Shown: positions 53,968-63,153, counted from the stretch's first letter. The stretch: 64,000 nucleotides of DNA from Bacteroidales bacterium (GCA_003446015.1 DMBU01000060.1:1-64000); one strand, 5' to 3'. Notes: generated by a model not told the origin, from the sequence alone. Numbers and translations are program-made.

Positions 53968-56073
53968 ATGCAAGATTATTTACAACAAGAAATAAAATTT
54001 TTAGCAGGTGTTGGACCCAAAAGAGCAGAATTGCTTAATAAGGAATTGGGAATATACACCTTCGAAGATTTGTTGTATTACTTTCCTTATAAATATATTG
54101 ATCGATCTAAGTTCTATAAGATTAATGAATTAAATCCGAATTTACCCTACATCCAATTAAGAGGAAAGATAGTAAGTTTTGATACGCTTGGTACTGGAAA
54201 TAAAAAAAGACTTATCGCATATTTTTCTGATGGAACTGGAACAATAGAACTGTTGTGGTTTAAAGGGTTAAGCTATATCCAGAAAAGTCTTTTGTTAAAC
54301 AACGAATACATTATTTTTGGGAAACCCGGATATTTTGGTGGTAAATACAATATTATTCATCCTGAAGTTGAAGATAGTTTAAAAAGTCAGAATGTAATTC
54401 AGGCTAAACTTCAGGCACATTATAATACAACAGAAAAACTGAAAAAGAATTTCTTGCACTCTAAGGCCGTTTCGAAGCTTGTAAATAATCTTTTAATCAT
54501 TTTAAAAAATAAAATTCAGGAAACTTTACCTGTTTTTTTATTAAATAAGTACAAGCTGATTTCACTTGATGCTGCTTTAGTTAACATCCATTTCCCACAA
54601 AATGCCGATTTATTAAAGAAAGCCATTTACAGATTGAAATTCGAAGAGCTATTCTATATACAGTTAAATATTTTGCAGAAAAGATCTTTTCGCATCCAAA
54701 AATCTATTGGTTATGTTTTTTCAAAGGTTGGCGAGTATTTAAATCGTTTTTATCAGGATAATCTTCCTTTTGAATTAACAGATGCGCAAAAGCGTGTATT
54801 AAAAGAGATTCGAAAAGATCTTGGGTCGGGAAAGCAAATGAACCGATTGCTTCAGGGCGATGTTGGAAGTGGAAAAACATTGGTCGCCCTAATGAGTATG
54901 CTTATAGCATTAGATAATGGTTTTCAGGCATGTATTATGGCTCCAACGGAAATTCTGGCAAATCAACATTTTACTACAATAAAAGAACTTTTAATTGGAT
55001 TACCGGTTCAGGTTGATTTGTTAACAGGTTCAACAAAGACAGCAGCACGGAAAACAATACACGAGAATTTAAGAAATGGTGATTTAAATATTCTAATAGG
55101 AACGCATGCTTTAATTGAAGATACTGTTCAGTTTAAAAATCTGGGATTGGTCATTATTGATGAGCAACATCGTTTTGGAGTAGCACAAAGAGCGAAACTT
55201 TGGACAAAAAACGATCAGCCATCGCATATTTTGGTAATGACAGCAACGCCAATTCCCCGTACTCTTGCAATGACCATTTATGGGGATTTGGATATTTCTG
55301 TAATTGATGAATTACCTCCCGGTCGAAAACCAATTCAAACAACTCATTTGTACGATTCGAGAAGATTAAGAATGTTCGGTTTTTTAAAGCAACAGATTGA
55401 GCAGGGCCGACAAATTTATATTGTCTACCCATTAATTAAAGAATCTGAAAAAATGGATTACAAAGATCTCGAGGATGGTTATGAAAGTATTTCCCGGGCA
55501 TTTCCTCCTCCTAAATATGCAGTAAGTGTTGTTCATGGAAAAATGAAGCCACAAGAAAAAGATGCTGCTATGAACCTTTTTATTAAAGGTCAAACACATA
55601 TTATGGTTGCCACAACGGTTATAGAAGTAGGGGTAAACATTCCAAATGCATCGGTAATGGTAATTGAAAGTGCCGAACGTTTTGGTTTATCACAGTTACA
55701 TCAGCTTAGAGGAAGGGTTGGTCGTGGAGCCGATCAGTCATTTTGTATCTTAATGACATCCTATAAACTGTCAAACGAGGCTAGAAAACGTATCGAAATT
55801 ATAACGCGCACAAACGATGGTTTTGAAATTGCAGAAGCCGATTTAAAATTACGTGGGCCGGGCGATATGGAAGGCACCCAGCAAAGCGGATTAGCCTTTG
55901 ATTTGAAAATTGCAAATCTCGGACAGGATGGACAATTAATACAGTATGTTCGTGATATTGCAGAGGGAATTCTTGATGATGATCCCGAACTAAAAAATTC
56001 AGACAATTTTATTTTCGCAAAACAACTCAAAAAAATCTCAAGCAAAAAAGTTGATTTTAGTGTAATAAGTTAG
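53968..56073 (+). CDS. recG: ATP-dependent DNA helicase RecG
   Basis: A 701-residue helicase of full length. The N-terminal wedge/OB-fold domain spans about 1-160 (GVGPKRAELLNKELGI, KIVSFDTLGTGNKKRLIAYFSDGTG within 10-95). Walker A GDVGSGKT is at 297-304, followed by IIDEQHRFG (DEQH box), TATPIPRTLAM, and the C-terminal QLHQLRGRVGRG. RecG regresses stalled forks and processes Holliday-like structures. Divergent from the methyltransferase. Confidence 0.97.
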   Translation: MQDYLQQEIKFLAGVGPKRAELLNKELGIYTFEDLLYYFPYKYIDRSKFYKINELNPNLPYIQLRGKIVSFDTLGTGNKKRLIAYFSDGTGTIELLWFKGLSYIQKSLLLNNEYIIFGKPGYFGGKYNIIHPEVEDSLKSQNVIQAKLQAHYNTTEKLKKNFLHSKAVSKLVNNLLIILKNKIQETLPVFLLNKYKLISLDAALVNIHFPQNADLLKKAIYRLKFEELFYIQLNILQKRSFRIQKSIGYVFSKVGEYLNRFYQDNLPFELTDAQKRVLKEIRKDLGSGKQMNRLLQGDVGSGKTLVALMSMLIALDNGFQACIMAPTEILANQHFTTIKELLIGLPVQVDLLTGSTKTAARKTIHENLRNGDLNILIGTHALIEDTVQFKNLGLVIIDEQHRFGVAQRAKLWTKNDQPSHILVMTATPIPRTLAMTIYGDLDISVIDELPPGRKPIQTTHLYDSRRLRMFGFLKQQIEQGRQIYIVYPLIKESEKMDYKDLEDGYESISRAFPPPKYAVSVVHGKMKPQEKDAAMNLFIKGQTHIMVATTVIEVGVNIPNASVMVIESAERFGLSQLHQLRGRVGRGADQSFCILMTSYKLSNEARKRIEIITRTNDGFEIAEADLKLRGPGDMEGTQQSGLAFDLKIANLGQDGQLIQYVRDIAEGILDDDPELKNSDNFIFAKQLKKISSKKVDFSVIS

Positions 56074-56145
56074 AAAATTTCAAGTTTTTAGTTCAGGGTT
56101 TAAAGTTTACTAACAGATACTTGTTTCTCGATTGATTTAAACCTG

Positions 56146-56169
56146 TAACCAGCAATTAGTAACCAGCAA
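56146..56169 (+). repeat. Short direct repeat TAACCAGCAA
   Basis: Two copies of TAACCAGCAA (56146-56155, 56160-56169) at a 14-base period lie directly before the ATG of the DUF3108 gene at 56177. The 103-base gap after recG holds no clear terminator. The repeat replaces a recognisable ribosome-binding site. Confidence 0.6.
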
Positions 56170-56176
56170 GCAGTTA

Positions 56177-56998
56177 ATGAAAAAAACATTTTTACTCATT
56201 CCATTTTTACTCATTGCAGTACTTGTAAAATCTCAAAATAAACTCTGTGAGATAAAAAATCAGGCATTTAAATCAGGCGAAACCCTGGATTACGTTATAA
56301 CTTATAATTGGTTTCTGGTGTGGACTGATGTTGGTGGTGTAAGATTTGAAGCAAAAAAGGACAAGATATTTAATCAGGAAGTTTATAATTTAAAAGGTAC
56401 AGGAGTGACTTATTCTTTTTACGATTGGTTTTACCAGGTTAGGGATGTATATCAGTCGTGGGTAAATCCTGATAATTTATTGCCGGTTTATTATCATCGT
56501 GATGTGGATGAAGGAGGTTATTTAATTGATATAAAATACAGGTTTGATTATAATAAAATGCTTGCATATTCGGAAGTTGAAAAAACCAATAAGCCCTTTT
56601 ATAAAGATACTATTTCTATTCCCCCTTGCACATATGATCTTATATCTGTTATTTATCAGGCACGGAATATTGATTTTTCGAAATATAAAAAAGATGAAAA
56701 GATTCCCTTTACAATACTTCTGGATAATGAGCTACACCATGTTTATATTCGCTACAAAGGAAAAGAAGAAAAAAAAGTAAGAGGTGTGGGAAAATTTGAC
56801 TGTATAAAATTTACAGGTTCGCTGGTTGCCGGAGATGTTTTTAAAGGTGGCGAAGATCTGATTATTTGGGTTACTGACGATCAAAACAGAATTCCAGTTT
56901 GGATTGAGAGTCCAATTATTGTGGGAACAATTAAAGCGCGATTAGTTAATTACGAAGGACTAAAGCATCCATTAAAATCGTTAATCAAGAAATATTAA
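56177..56998 (+). CDS. Exported DUF3108 protein
   Basis: A 273-residue protein with a signal peptide (MKKTFLLIPFLLIAVLVKSQ) and the DUF3108 pattern (GETLDYVITYNWFLVWTDVG, LKGTGVTYSFYDWFYQVRDVYQSW). The family is periplasmic, beta-rich and of unknown role, sometimes near outer-membrane assembly genes. It is probably co-transcribed with recG only by proximity. Strand-shared hairpin follows at 57007. Confidence 0.88.
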   Translation: MKKTFLLIPFLLIAVLVKSQNKLCEIKNQAFKSGETLDYVITYNWFLVWTDVGGVRFEAKKDKIFNQEVYNLKGTGVTYSFYDWFYQVRDVYQSWVNPDNLLPVYYHRDVDEGGYLIDIKYRFDYNKMLAYSEVEKTNKPFYKDTISIPPCTYDLISVIYQARNIDFSKYKKDEKIPFTILLDNELHHVYIRYKGKEEKKVRGVGKFDCIKFTGSLVAGDVFKGGEDLIIWVTDDQNRIPVWIESPIIVGTIKARLVNYEGLKHPLKSLIKKY

Positions 56999-57000
56999 AT

Positions 57001-57027
57001 AAAAAAACCCGGGGAAAATCACCGGGT
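57001..57027 (-). terminator. Terminator of the small lipoprotein gene
   Basis: The stem ACCCGG (57007-57012) / CCGGGT (57022-57027) has a minus-strand T-run (complement of 57001-57007). It ends the gene at 57051-57419. On the plus strand it could act weakly after the DUF3108 gene. Confidence 0.82.
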
Positions 57028-57050
57028 GTAACTTTTATGGGAATGATATT

Positions 57051-57419
57051 CTACCATGAAGTATCTGTATACCAACCATTGTCGGTTAATTCAATAATAT
57101 AAGTTTCATTCCATCCAAAATCATAATGATCATCTGTAAATTCTAAATAGCCGGTCATATCGGAGGTGATTTTTATGTCATAAATATCGTCATTTTCAAT
57201 GTTTATTGTGAAAGTTTGACTTTCTCCTGGACCAATATTTGATGAAATTCTGTTTGTTCCATAACCAACAGTAGTAAAATAAACTCCTGTTACGTAGTTT
57301 GATACAGAAGTATTCTCAATCTTAAGTTTTGCTTCTTGCTTTAAAACTTCAGGTTTATCACAATTTGAAAGCAACAAACCCAAACTAAGAATGAATGATA
57401 AGATAATAAGCTTTTTCAT
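57051..57419 (-). CDS. Small hypothetical lipoprotein
   Basis: A 122-residue protein with a lipoprotein signal (LGLLLSNCDKP, Cys20) and a compact beta-rich body (KLKIENTSVSNYVTGVYFTTVG, GESQTFTINIENDDIYDIKI) that looks like an Ig-like or jelly-roll fold. I do not recognise a family. Monocistronic, with its own terminator, and divergent from the Rnf operon. Confidence 0.82.
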   Translation of the reverse strand: MKKLIILSFILSLGLLLSNCDKPEVLKQEAKLKIENTSVSNYVTGVYFTTVGYGTNRISSNIGPGESQTFTINIENDDIYDIKITSDMTGYLEFTDDHYDFGWNETYIIELTDNGWYTDTSW

Positions 57420-57593
57420 AATTATTTTCAGTTTATGTCCGCGATAAAGATAAATTATAAATTTACATTATAAATCATTTTTTAGATTTCACTACAATAA
57501 ATGACTTTATTTAATGCTTATTTAAAATTAAAATAAATAAGTGTTTATGTTTTAAAAACTGACAAAAAGCAATTTTTAATTTTCAAATACAGT

Positions 57594-57601
57594 TATTTTT
57601 G
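57594..57601 (+). promoter_or_regulatory. Candidate -7 box for the rseC-rnf operon
   Basis: TATTTTTG matches TAnnTTTG exactly, 27 bases before the rseC ATG. The -33 region is T-rich without a clear TTG. The 209-base divergent region upstream shows no further clear element. Confidence 0.4.
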
Positions 57602-57628
57602 TATCCGATTTCAAAATTTTGAATACGA

Positions 57629-58048
57629 ATGTCAAATACAAAGTCGATCGAACATAAAGGACGTATTGAATCCATTGATGGTAATAAAATCAATGTGAAT
57701 TTTCTGGCTATGTCAGGATGTGCTTCGTGTCACGCTAAAGGAGTTTGTTCGGCAGCCGATATGCAGGAAAAATCGGTTGAGGTATTTGACTATACAAATC
57801 AGTATACAATGGGCGAAGAGGTTAATGTTATTTTAAAACAATCGCTCGGATTTAGAGCATTGTTATTAGGATACGTATTACCCTTTATACTGGTATTATT
57901 CATTTTAATTGTTTTAACAGCGATTACAGATAATGAAGCAATAGCCGGATTAAGTGCTTTATCCGTTTTAGTTCCTTATTATTTGATTTTATTTCTGTTA
58001 AAAGATAAAATCAGAAAGAAATTTACATTTGCAATTCATAAGATATGA
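57629..58048 (+). CDS. rseC: RseC/MucC-family membrane protein
   Basis: A 139-residue protein with an N-terminal cytoplasmic domain carrying C31xxC34 and Cys40 (GCASCHAKGVC), likely metal or Fe-S related, and two C-terminal transmembrane helices (LLGYVLPFILVLFILIVL and LSALSVLVPYYLILFL). RseC is linked to SoxR reduction by Rnf/Rsx in E. coli. In Bacteroidota it commonly precedes rnfB, as here, so a role in assembling or supporting the Rnf complex is likely. Confidence 0.9.
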   Translation: MSNTKSIEHKGRIESIDGNKINVNFLAMSGCASCHAKGVCSAADMQEKSVEVFDYTNQYTMGEEVNVILKQSLGFRALLLGYVLPFILVLFILIVLTAITDNEAIAGLSALSVLVPYYLILFLLKDKIRKKFTFAIHKI

Positions 58049-58063
58049 GAAATGAGACTTGAG

Positions 58064-58082
58064 CCTGCCTGCTGCAGGCAGG
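58064..58082. repeat. 19-base GC-rich palindrome before rnfB
   Basis: CCTGCCTGC, one T, GCAGGCAGG: a perfect 9-base inverted repeat in otherwise AT-rich DNA, in the 90-base rseC-rnfB gap. It has no T-run, so it is not a classical terminator. It may be a dispersed REP-like palindrome. Confidence 0.75.
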
Positions 58083-58111
58083 TTTCAGGAATTATTGATC
58101 TCAATGCTCGA

Positions 58112-58132
58112 TACTAAATACTAAATACTAAA
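58112..58132 (+). repeat. Three tandem copies of TACTAAA directly before rnfB
   Basis: TACTAAA occurs three times without error (58112-58118, 58119-58125, 58126-58132), ending 6 bases before the rnfB ATG, where a ribosome-binding site would normally be. Confidence 0.8.
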
Positions 58133-58138
58133 AATAAC

Positions 58139-59056
58139 ATGAGTGCAACAATTTTATTTACTATTATTTCTCTTAGCGCGATAGGGGCGACAGCTGCAAT
58201 AATCTTGTATTTTGTAGCTCAGAAGTTTAAAGTGTATGAGGATCCGCGAATAGATCAGGTTGAAGAGATTCTTCCTGCAGCAAATTGTGGTGGTTGTGGC
58301 TATCCTGGTTGCCGGGGATTTGCAGAAGCGCTGGTAAAAGCAGATGATTTATCACCTTTCTTTTGTCCGGTTGGTGGAAATGAAACAATGGCAAAAGCAG
58401 CTGATATTCTGGGTAAAGCGGTTGAAGCTAAAGACCCCCTTGTTGCTGTTATCCGATGTTCAGGTTCACCCATACACCGCACAAGAGTGAATAAATACGA
58501 TGGAGCTTCGTCTTGTGCTATTTCATCAAGTTTATACTCCGGAGAAACAGGATGCCAGTATGGTTGCCTGGGTTTAGGGGATTGTGTTGATGTGTGCGAT
58601 TTTGATGCGATTTATATGGACGAAGAAACAGGCTTGCCAGTTGTAATCGATGATAAGTGCACAGCTTGTGGAGCCTGCGTAAAGGCTTGTCCTAATATCA
58701 TTATCGAGCTTAGAAAAAAGAATAAAAAAGATCGAAAAATATTTGTGTCTTGTGTTAACAAAGACAAAGGTGGTGTTGCTAAGAAAGCTTGTGCTGTAGC
58801 ATGCATTGGTTGTGGTAAATGTGTTAAGGTTTGTCCTTATGATGCTATCACCTTAGAAAACTTTCTGGCATATATTGATCCTAACAAGTGTAAACTTTGC
58901 AGAAAATGTGTGATTGAATGTCCAACTTCAGCAATTCTGGAAATAAATTTTCCTGAAAGAAAGGCGAAAGAAGAAACTGCTGATGAAGATTCTAAGACCC
59001 AAGTAAAAGAAACAAATGCTCGTCCGGCAGGCGAGAAAGAAAACGATATTAAATAA
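58139..59056 (+). CDS. rnfB: Rnf complex subunit B (ferredoxin-type, Fe-S rich)
   Basis: A 305-residue subunit of the ion-translocating ferredoxin:NAD+ oxidoreductase. One N-terminal helix (about 4-27) anchors it. A 4Fe-4S domain follows (Cys50, Cys53, Cys58, Cys76; CGGCGYPGC), then several ferredoxin-like motifs: CTACGACVKACP, CIGCGKCVKVCP and CKLCRKCVIECP, with CVDVCDF as a further partial one. It accepts electrons from reduced ferredoxin. The C-terminus is charged and low complexity. Confidence 0.96.
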   Translation: MSATILFTIISLSAIGATAAIILYFVAQKFKVYEDPRIDQVEEILPAANCGGCGYPGCRGFAEALVKADDLSPFFCPVGGNETMAKAADILGKAVEAKDPLVAVIRCSGSPIHRTRVNKYDGASSCAISSSLYSGETGCQYGCLGLGDCVDVCDFDAIYMDEETGLPVVIDDKCTACGACVKACPNIIIELRKKNKKDRKIFVSCVNKDKGGVAKKACAVACIGCGKCVKVCPYDAITLENFLAYIDPNKCKLCRKCVIECPTSAILEINFPERKAKEETADEDSKTQVKETNARPAGEKENDIK

Positions 59057-59085
59057 TCAATTCTAAATAAATTAGGAGGGATAAA

Positions 59086-60417
59086 GTGTTAAAAACATTT
59101 CCAAAAGGAGGCGTTCATCCGGCAGAAAGTAAATATTCTGCGAATAGTGTTATTGAAATACTGCCGCTTCCAAAAACAGTATCCATACCAATTTCACAAC
59201 ATATTGGTGCCCCTTCAAAAGCTATTGTTGCTAAAGGTGACAAGGTAAGGGTGGGTGATAAAATAGCCGAAAGTACAGGCTTTGTGTCTACTAATATTCA
59301 CTCTTCGGTATCTGGAACAGTTGTTAAAGTTGACGATGTTCTTGATTCAACGGGTTATAAACGACCCTGTGTAATTATTGATGTTGAAGGGGATGAGTGG
59401 AACGAGAATATTGATCGATCAACTGATTTAAAGAAAGAAATTAGTTTGACTGATAAGGAAATTATCAATAAAATAAATGAATCAGGAATTGTTGGTCTGG
59501 GTGGAGCTACATTTCCGTCTCATGTTAAACTTTCTGTTCCTGATGGCAAAAAGATTGATGTTTTAATCATTAACGGAGTTGAGTGCGAACCTTATTTAAC
59601 ATCTGATCACCGGTTAATGCTCGAAAAAGCTGAAGAGATGTTAGTTGGTATTCAGATACTTATGAAGGCATTGAGTGTGAATTTAGCATTAATTGGTATC
59701 GAAAATAATAAACCAGATGCCATCGCACATCTTCAGGATTTGGTTAAAAGTTACCCTGGTATTGAAGTTCATGCATTAAAAGTTCAATATCCCCAAGGTG
59801 GAGAAAAACAATTAATTAAGGCTTTAATTAATCGCGAAGTGCCTTCGGGAGGATTACCACTAAACGTTGGTGCTGTTGTTCACAATGTAGGAACTGCTTT
59901 TGCTGTTTACGAAGCTGTTCAGAAAAACAAGCCTTTGTTTGAAAGAGTTGTTACCTTAACAGGTATCTCGGTTAAAAAACCATCCAATTTTATGGTTCGT
60001 ATTGGCACACCTGTTATCGATTTAGTTGAGGCTGCAGGAGGATTACCTGAAGATACTGGTAAAATTATTAATGGTGGTCCAATGATGGGTAAATCGATTA
60101 ATTCACTCGAAGTACCTGTAGTAAAAGGTACTTCAGGAATTTTGATAATGCCTGTTGAAAAATCGGCAAGGAAAAAAGAAAGCGGTTGTATCCGTTGTGC
60201 AAAATGCGTTTCTGTTTGTCCTCAGGGATTAGAGCCTTATCTTTTAAACAGATTAGCACAATTAGAGAAAAATGATAAACTGGAAACCGGAGGCGTAATG
60301 GATTGTATTGAATGTGGCTCATGTGCATACACCTGTCCTGCAGGATTACCATTACTTGATTACATCAGATTAGGAAAATCCAGAGTAAGTAAAATCATAA
60401 GAACAAGAAAACAATAA
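59086..60417 (+). CDS. rnfC: Rnf complex subunit C
   Basis: A 443-residue peripheral subunit carrying NADH/FMN- and Fe-S-binding parts. The start is GTG at 59086, supported by a strong AGGAGG at 59074-59079, the best ribosome-binding site of the operon. The lipoyl-like N-terminus (IPISQHIGAPSKAIVAKGDKV), GGATFPSHVKLS, SLBB region and two C-terminal ferredoxin motifs (CIRCAKCVSVCP, CIECGSCAYTCP) are present. Overlaps rnfD by one base (TAATG). Confidence 0.96.
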   Translation: MLKTFPKGGVHPAESKYSANSVIEILPLPKTVSIPISQHIGAPSKAIVAKGDKVRVGDKIAESTGFVSTNIHSSVSGTVVKVDDVLDSTGYKRPCVIIDVEGDEWNENIDRSTDLKKEISLTDKEIINKINESGIVGLGGATFPSHVKLSVPDGKKIDVLIINGVECEPYLTSDHRLMLEKAEEMLVGIQILMKALSVNLALIGIENNKPDAIAHLQDLVKSYPGIEVHALKVQYPQGGEKQLIKALINREVPSGGLPLNVGAVVHNVGTAFAVYEAVQKNKPLFERVVTLTGISVKKPSNFMVRIGTPVIDLVEAAGGLPEDTGKIINGGPMMGKSINSLEVPVVKGTSGILIMPVEKSARKKESGCIRCAKCVSVCPQGLEPYLLNRLAQLEKNDKLETGGVMDCIECGSCAYTCPAGLPLLDYIRLGKSRVSKIIRTRKQ

Positions 60418-61415
60418 TGAATAAATTATTTATATCACCATCTCCTCATATGTATGAGGATACAACCGTAAAGCGGCTGATGTTTGATGTAGTTATTGCG
60501 ATGTTGCCTGCATTGGCATTCTCAATCTACTTTTTCGGAATGGGAGCAATAATTGTAACATTAACAGCTGTAGTTTCGTGCCTTGCTTTTGAATGGCTAA
60601 TTCAAAAATACATGCTTAAACAAGAACCTTCAATTACTGATGGTTCTGCGCTGGTAACAGGAATTTTATTAGCATTTAACGTGCCAACAAATTTACCCAT
60701 ATGGATTGTTATTATTGGAAGTCTTGTAGCAATTGGTATTGGTAAAATGTCGTTTGGAGGTTTAGGAAATAATCCTTTTAATCCAGCATTGGTTGGACGA
60801 GTTTTTATGTTAATTTCTTTTCCTGTACAAATGACAAGCTGGCCTGTACCAACCGGGTTTAATAATAGCTATACCGATGCCGTAACAGGGGCAACTCCTC
60901 TTGGTGTTATGAAAGAAGGAATTGGTGCAGGGGAGACTGTTTCTTCCATTATGGATAAAATCCCCAGTCACATGGAGTTATTCTACGGACACATGGGAGG
61001 TTCCATGGGCGAAATTGCTGCAATAGCATTATTACTTGGATTTGGATACATGTTATTCCGAAAAGTTATTAAGATGCATATACCTGTTTCAATATTATTA
61101 ACCATTACAGCTTTTACAGGTATCTTATGGCTAATTAATCCTGAATCAAATGCTGATCCTGTATTTCATTTATTAACCGGGGGTGTTATGCTAGGGGCAA
61201 TATTTATGGCTACAGATTATGTTACTTCGCCTATGTCGGTTAAAGGAATGTGGATATATGGAATTGGAATTGGAATTATTACCGTTTTAATTCGTGTATT
61301 CGGAGCATATCCCGAAGGAGTATCATTTGCTATACTTATAATGAATGCATTTGTACCATTAATTAATGCTTACATTAAACCTAAGCGTTTCGGAGAGGAG
61401 GTTAAGAATGGCTAA
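60417..61415 (+). CDS. rnfD: Rnf complex subunit D
   Basis: A 332-residue integral membrane flavoprotein with about nine helices. The covalent FMN motif DAVTGAT (154-160) predicts attachment at Thr160. The family segment KMSFGGLGNNPFNPALVGRVF is clear. It forms the membrane electron and ion path with RnfA, E and G. Its last 8 bases overlap rnfG. Confidence 0.96.
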   Translation: MNKLFISPSPHMYEDTTVKRLMFDVVIAMLPALAFSIYFFGMGAIIVTLTAVVSCLAFEWLIQKYMLKQEPSITDGSALVTGILLAFNVPTNLPIWIVIIGSLVAIGIGKMSFGGLGNNPFNPALVGRVFMLISFPVQMTSWPVPTGFNNSYTDAVTGATPLGVMKEGIGAGETVSSIMDKIPSHMELFYGHMGGSMGEIAAIALLLGFGYMLFRKVIKMHIPVSILLTITAFTGILWLINPESNADPVFHLLTGGVMLGAIFMATDYVTSPMSVKGMWIYGIGIGIITVLIRVFGAYPEGVSFAILIMNAFVPLINAYIKPKRFGEEVKNG

Positions 61416-61986
61416 AAAAGAATCAACATTTATGAGCATGGTGCTAACATTGTTAATTGTAACATTGGTAGCTTCTGCAGCATTAGGATATATTTATGAA
61501 ATAACTAAAGGACCTATTGCGGCTAGTAAATTAGCAAAACTTAATAACGCTATTAAACAGGTTGTTCCTGAATACGATACAATCCCCGGAGACGAGGTTT
61601 ATAAAATGGGTATTGATGGTGATACGCTTGTTTTTTACCCGGCTAAAAAAGATGGAGAGTTAGTTGGAACTGCAATTAGTACTTTTACGAATAAAGGTTT
61701 TGGAGGAAATATTAAATTAATGGTTGGTTTATTACCAGATGGTACTATTAATAATATTTCGGTTCTTGAGCATAAAGAAACTCCCGGATTAGGTGATAAA
61801 ATGAGTAAAAAGAAATCAGAATGGAGTATTCAGTTTAATGGAAAAAATCCTTCTGATTTTAAATTGAAAGTAACGAAGGATGGTGGCGATGTTGATGCAA
61901 TCACAGCATCAACAATTAGCTCAAGAGCATTTTGTGATGCTGTTGAGAGAGCACATAAAGCATATATGGAAGGAGGTAAAAAATGA
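61408..61986 (+). CDS. rnfG: Rnf complex subunit G
   Basis: A 192-residue periplasm-facing flavoprotein with one N-terminal helix (MVLTLLIVTLVASAALGYIY). I chose the ATG at 61408 because it has a good AGGAGG-type site (61396-61401) and overlaps rnfD by only 8 bases; the frame extends upstream to 61366. The flavinylation motif is DAITAST (163-169), a variant of the usual S/TGAT, with Thr169 the expected FMN site. Overlaps rnfE by ATGA. Confidence 0.95.
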   Translation: MAKKESTFMSMVLTLLIVTLVASAALGYIYEITKGPIAASKLAKLNNAIKQVVPEYDTIPGDEVYKMGIDGDTLVFYPAKKDGELVGTAISTFTNKGFGGNIKLMVGLLPDGTINNISVLEHKETPGLGDKMSKKKSEWSIQFNGKNPSDFKLKVTKDGGDVDAITASTISSRAFCDAVERAHKAYMEGGKK

Positions 61987-62570
61987 ACCAGTGGAAAAAT
62001 TTCAGCAAAGGATTTTTCAAAGAGAATCCTGTATTAGTTCTACTTTTAGGAATGTGTCCTACACTTGGAGTTACAACATCGGCCATAAATGGATTAGGGA
62101 TGGGTTTAGCTACAACTTTTGTGTTAGTTATGTCAAACCTGGTTGTATCTCTTGTGAAATCGCAAATCCCAGATAAAGTTCGTATCCCTTCATTTATTGT
62201 GATTATTGCATCATTTGTAACTATGGTAGAATTGATCATGCAGGCATACGTTCCGGCACTTTTTGATCAGTTAGGATTGTTTATTCCTCTTATTGTAGTA
62301 AACTGTATAGTACTTGGAAGAGCTGAGGCATTTGCATCTAAAAACAATATCCTTTCGTCCGCACTTGATGGATTAGGAATGGGATTAGGTTTTGCAATGG
62401 CTTTAACTATTTTGGGTGGTATTAGAGAACTTTTAGGAAATGGATCTTTCTTTGGATTTAAATTTATTCAGGGTGACGGAATGCTTGTATTTGTTTTAGC
62501 TCCCGGTGCTTTTATCGCTTTAGGATACCTAATTGTTTTGATAAATAAAATCAATAAGAAAACAGCTTAA
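61983..62570 (+). CDS. rnfE: Rnf complex subunit E
   Basis: A 195-residue membrane subunit with six helices, paralogous to RnfA. Conserved pieces are NPVLVLLLGMCPTLGVTTSAINGLGMG and LFIPLIVVNCIVLGRAEAFA, each with a conserved Cys that in structures helps hold a membrane 2Fe-2S cluster with RnfA. Translationally coupled to rnfG. Confidence 0.95.
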   Translation: MNQWKNFSKGFFKENPVLVLLLGMCPTLGVTTSAINGLGMGLATTFVLVMSNLVVSLVKSQIPDKVRIPSFIVIIASFVTMVELIMQAYVPALFDQLGLFIPLIVVNCIVLGRAEAFASKNNILSSALDGLGMGLGFAMALTILGGIRELLGNGSFFGFKFIQGDGMLVFVLAPGAFIALGYLIVLINKINKKTA

Positions 62571-62580
62571 AAATATTACT

Positions 62581-63153
62581 ATGGAATATATTATTATAAT
62601 CATATCAGCAATATTTGTTAATAATATTGTATTAGCACAGTTCCTTGGTATATGTCCTTTTCTTGGAGTTTCAAGTAAAGTAGAAACTTCTGCAGGAATG
62701 GCCGGAGCTGTTACTTTTGTAATGGTTATTGCAACCATTGTAACCTATTTATTACAAAAATACGTATTAGATGCTTTTGGAATTGCATTTATGCAAACCA
62801 TCACATTTATTCTTGTTATTGCATCTTTAGTTCAGTTAGTAGAGATTATTTTAAAGAAAGTAAGTCCAGCCTTATATCAGGCATTAGGAATTTTCCTTCC
62901 TCTTATTACAACAAATTGCGCTGTATTAGGTGTTGCAATCCTTGCAGTTCAAAAAGATTATAACTTAATGGAAAGTGTTGTTTTTGCAATTGCCAACGCC
63001 GTTGGTTTCGGCCTGGCATTAATAACTTTTGCAGGTTTACGTGAGCATTTGGAATTAGTAAGCATTCCAAAAGGAATGAAAGGTGTGCCAATTGCTCTTG
63101 TGGTAGCAGGATTGCTTGCACTAGCTTTTATGGGATTTGCAGGAATTGTTTAA
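62581..63153 (+). CDS. rnfA: Rnf complex subunit A
   Basis: A 190-residue membrane subunit with six helices. FVNNIVLAQFLGICPFLGVSSKVE and FLPLITTNCAVLGVAILA carry the Cys residues matching those in RnfE. It is the last subunit of the operon, 10 bases after rnfE, and is followed by a terminator. With it the six-subunit set B-C-D-G-E-A is complete. Confidence 0.95.
   Translation: MEYIIIIISAIFVNNIVLAQFLGICPFLGVSSKVETSAGMAGAVTFVMVIATIVTYLLQKYVLDAFGIAFMQTITFILVIASLVQLVEIILKKVSPALYQALGIFLPLITTNCAVLGVAILAVQKDYNLMESVVFAIANAVGFGLALITFAGLREHLELVSIPKGMKGVPIALVVAGLLALAFMGFAGIV

Noticed and set aside
61366..61407. Upstream extension of rnfG
   Set aside because: It would overlap rnfD by about 50 bases. 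The ATG at 61408 has a strong ribosome-binding site and the usual RnfG start.
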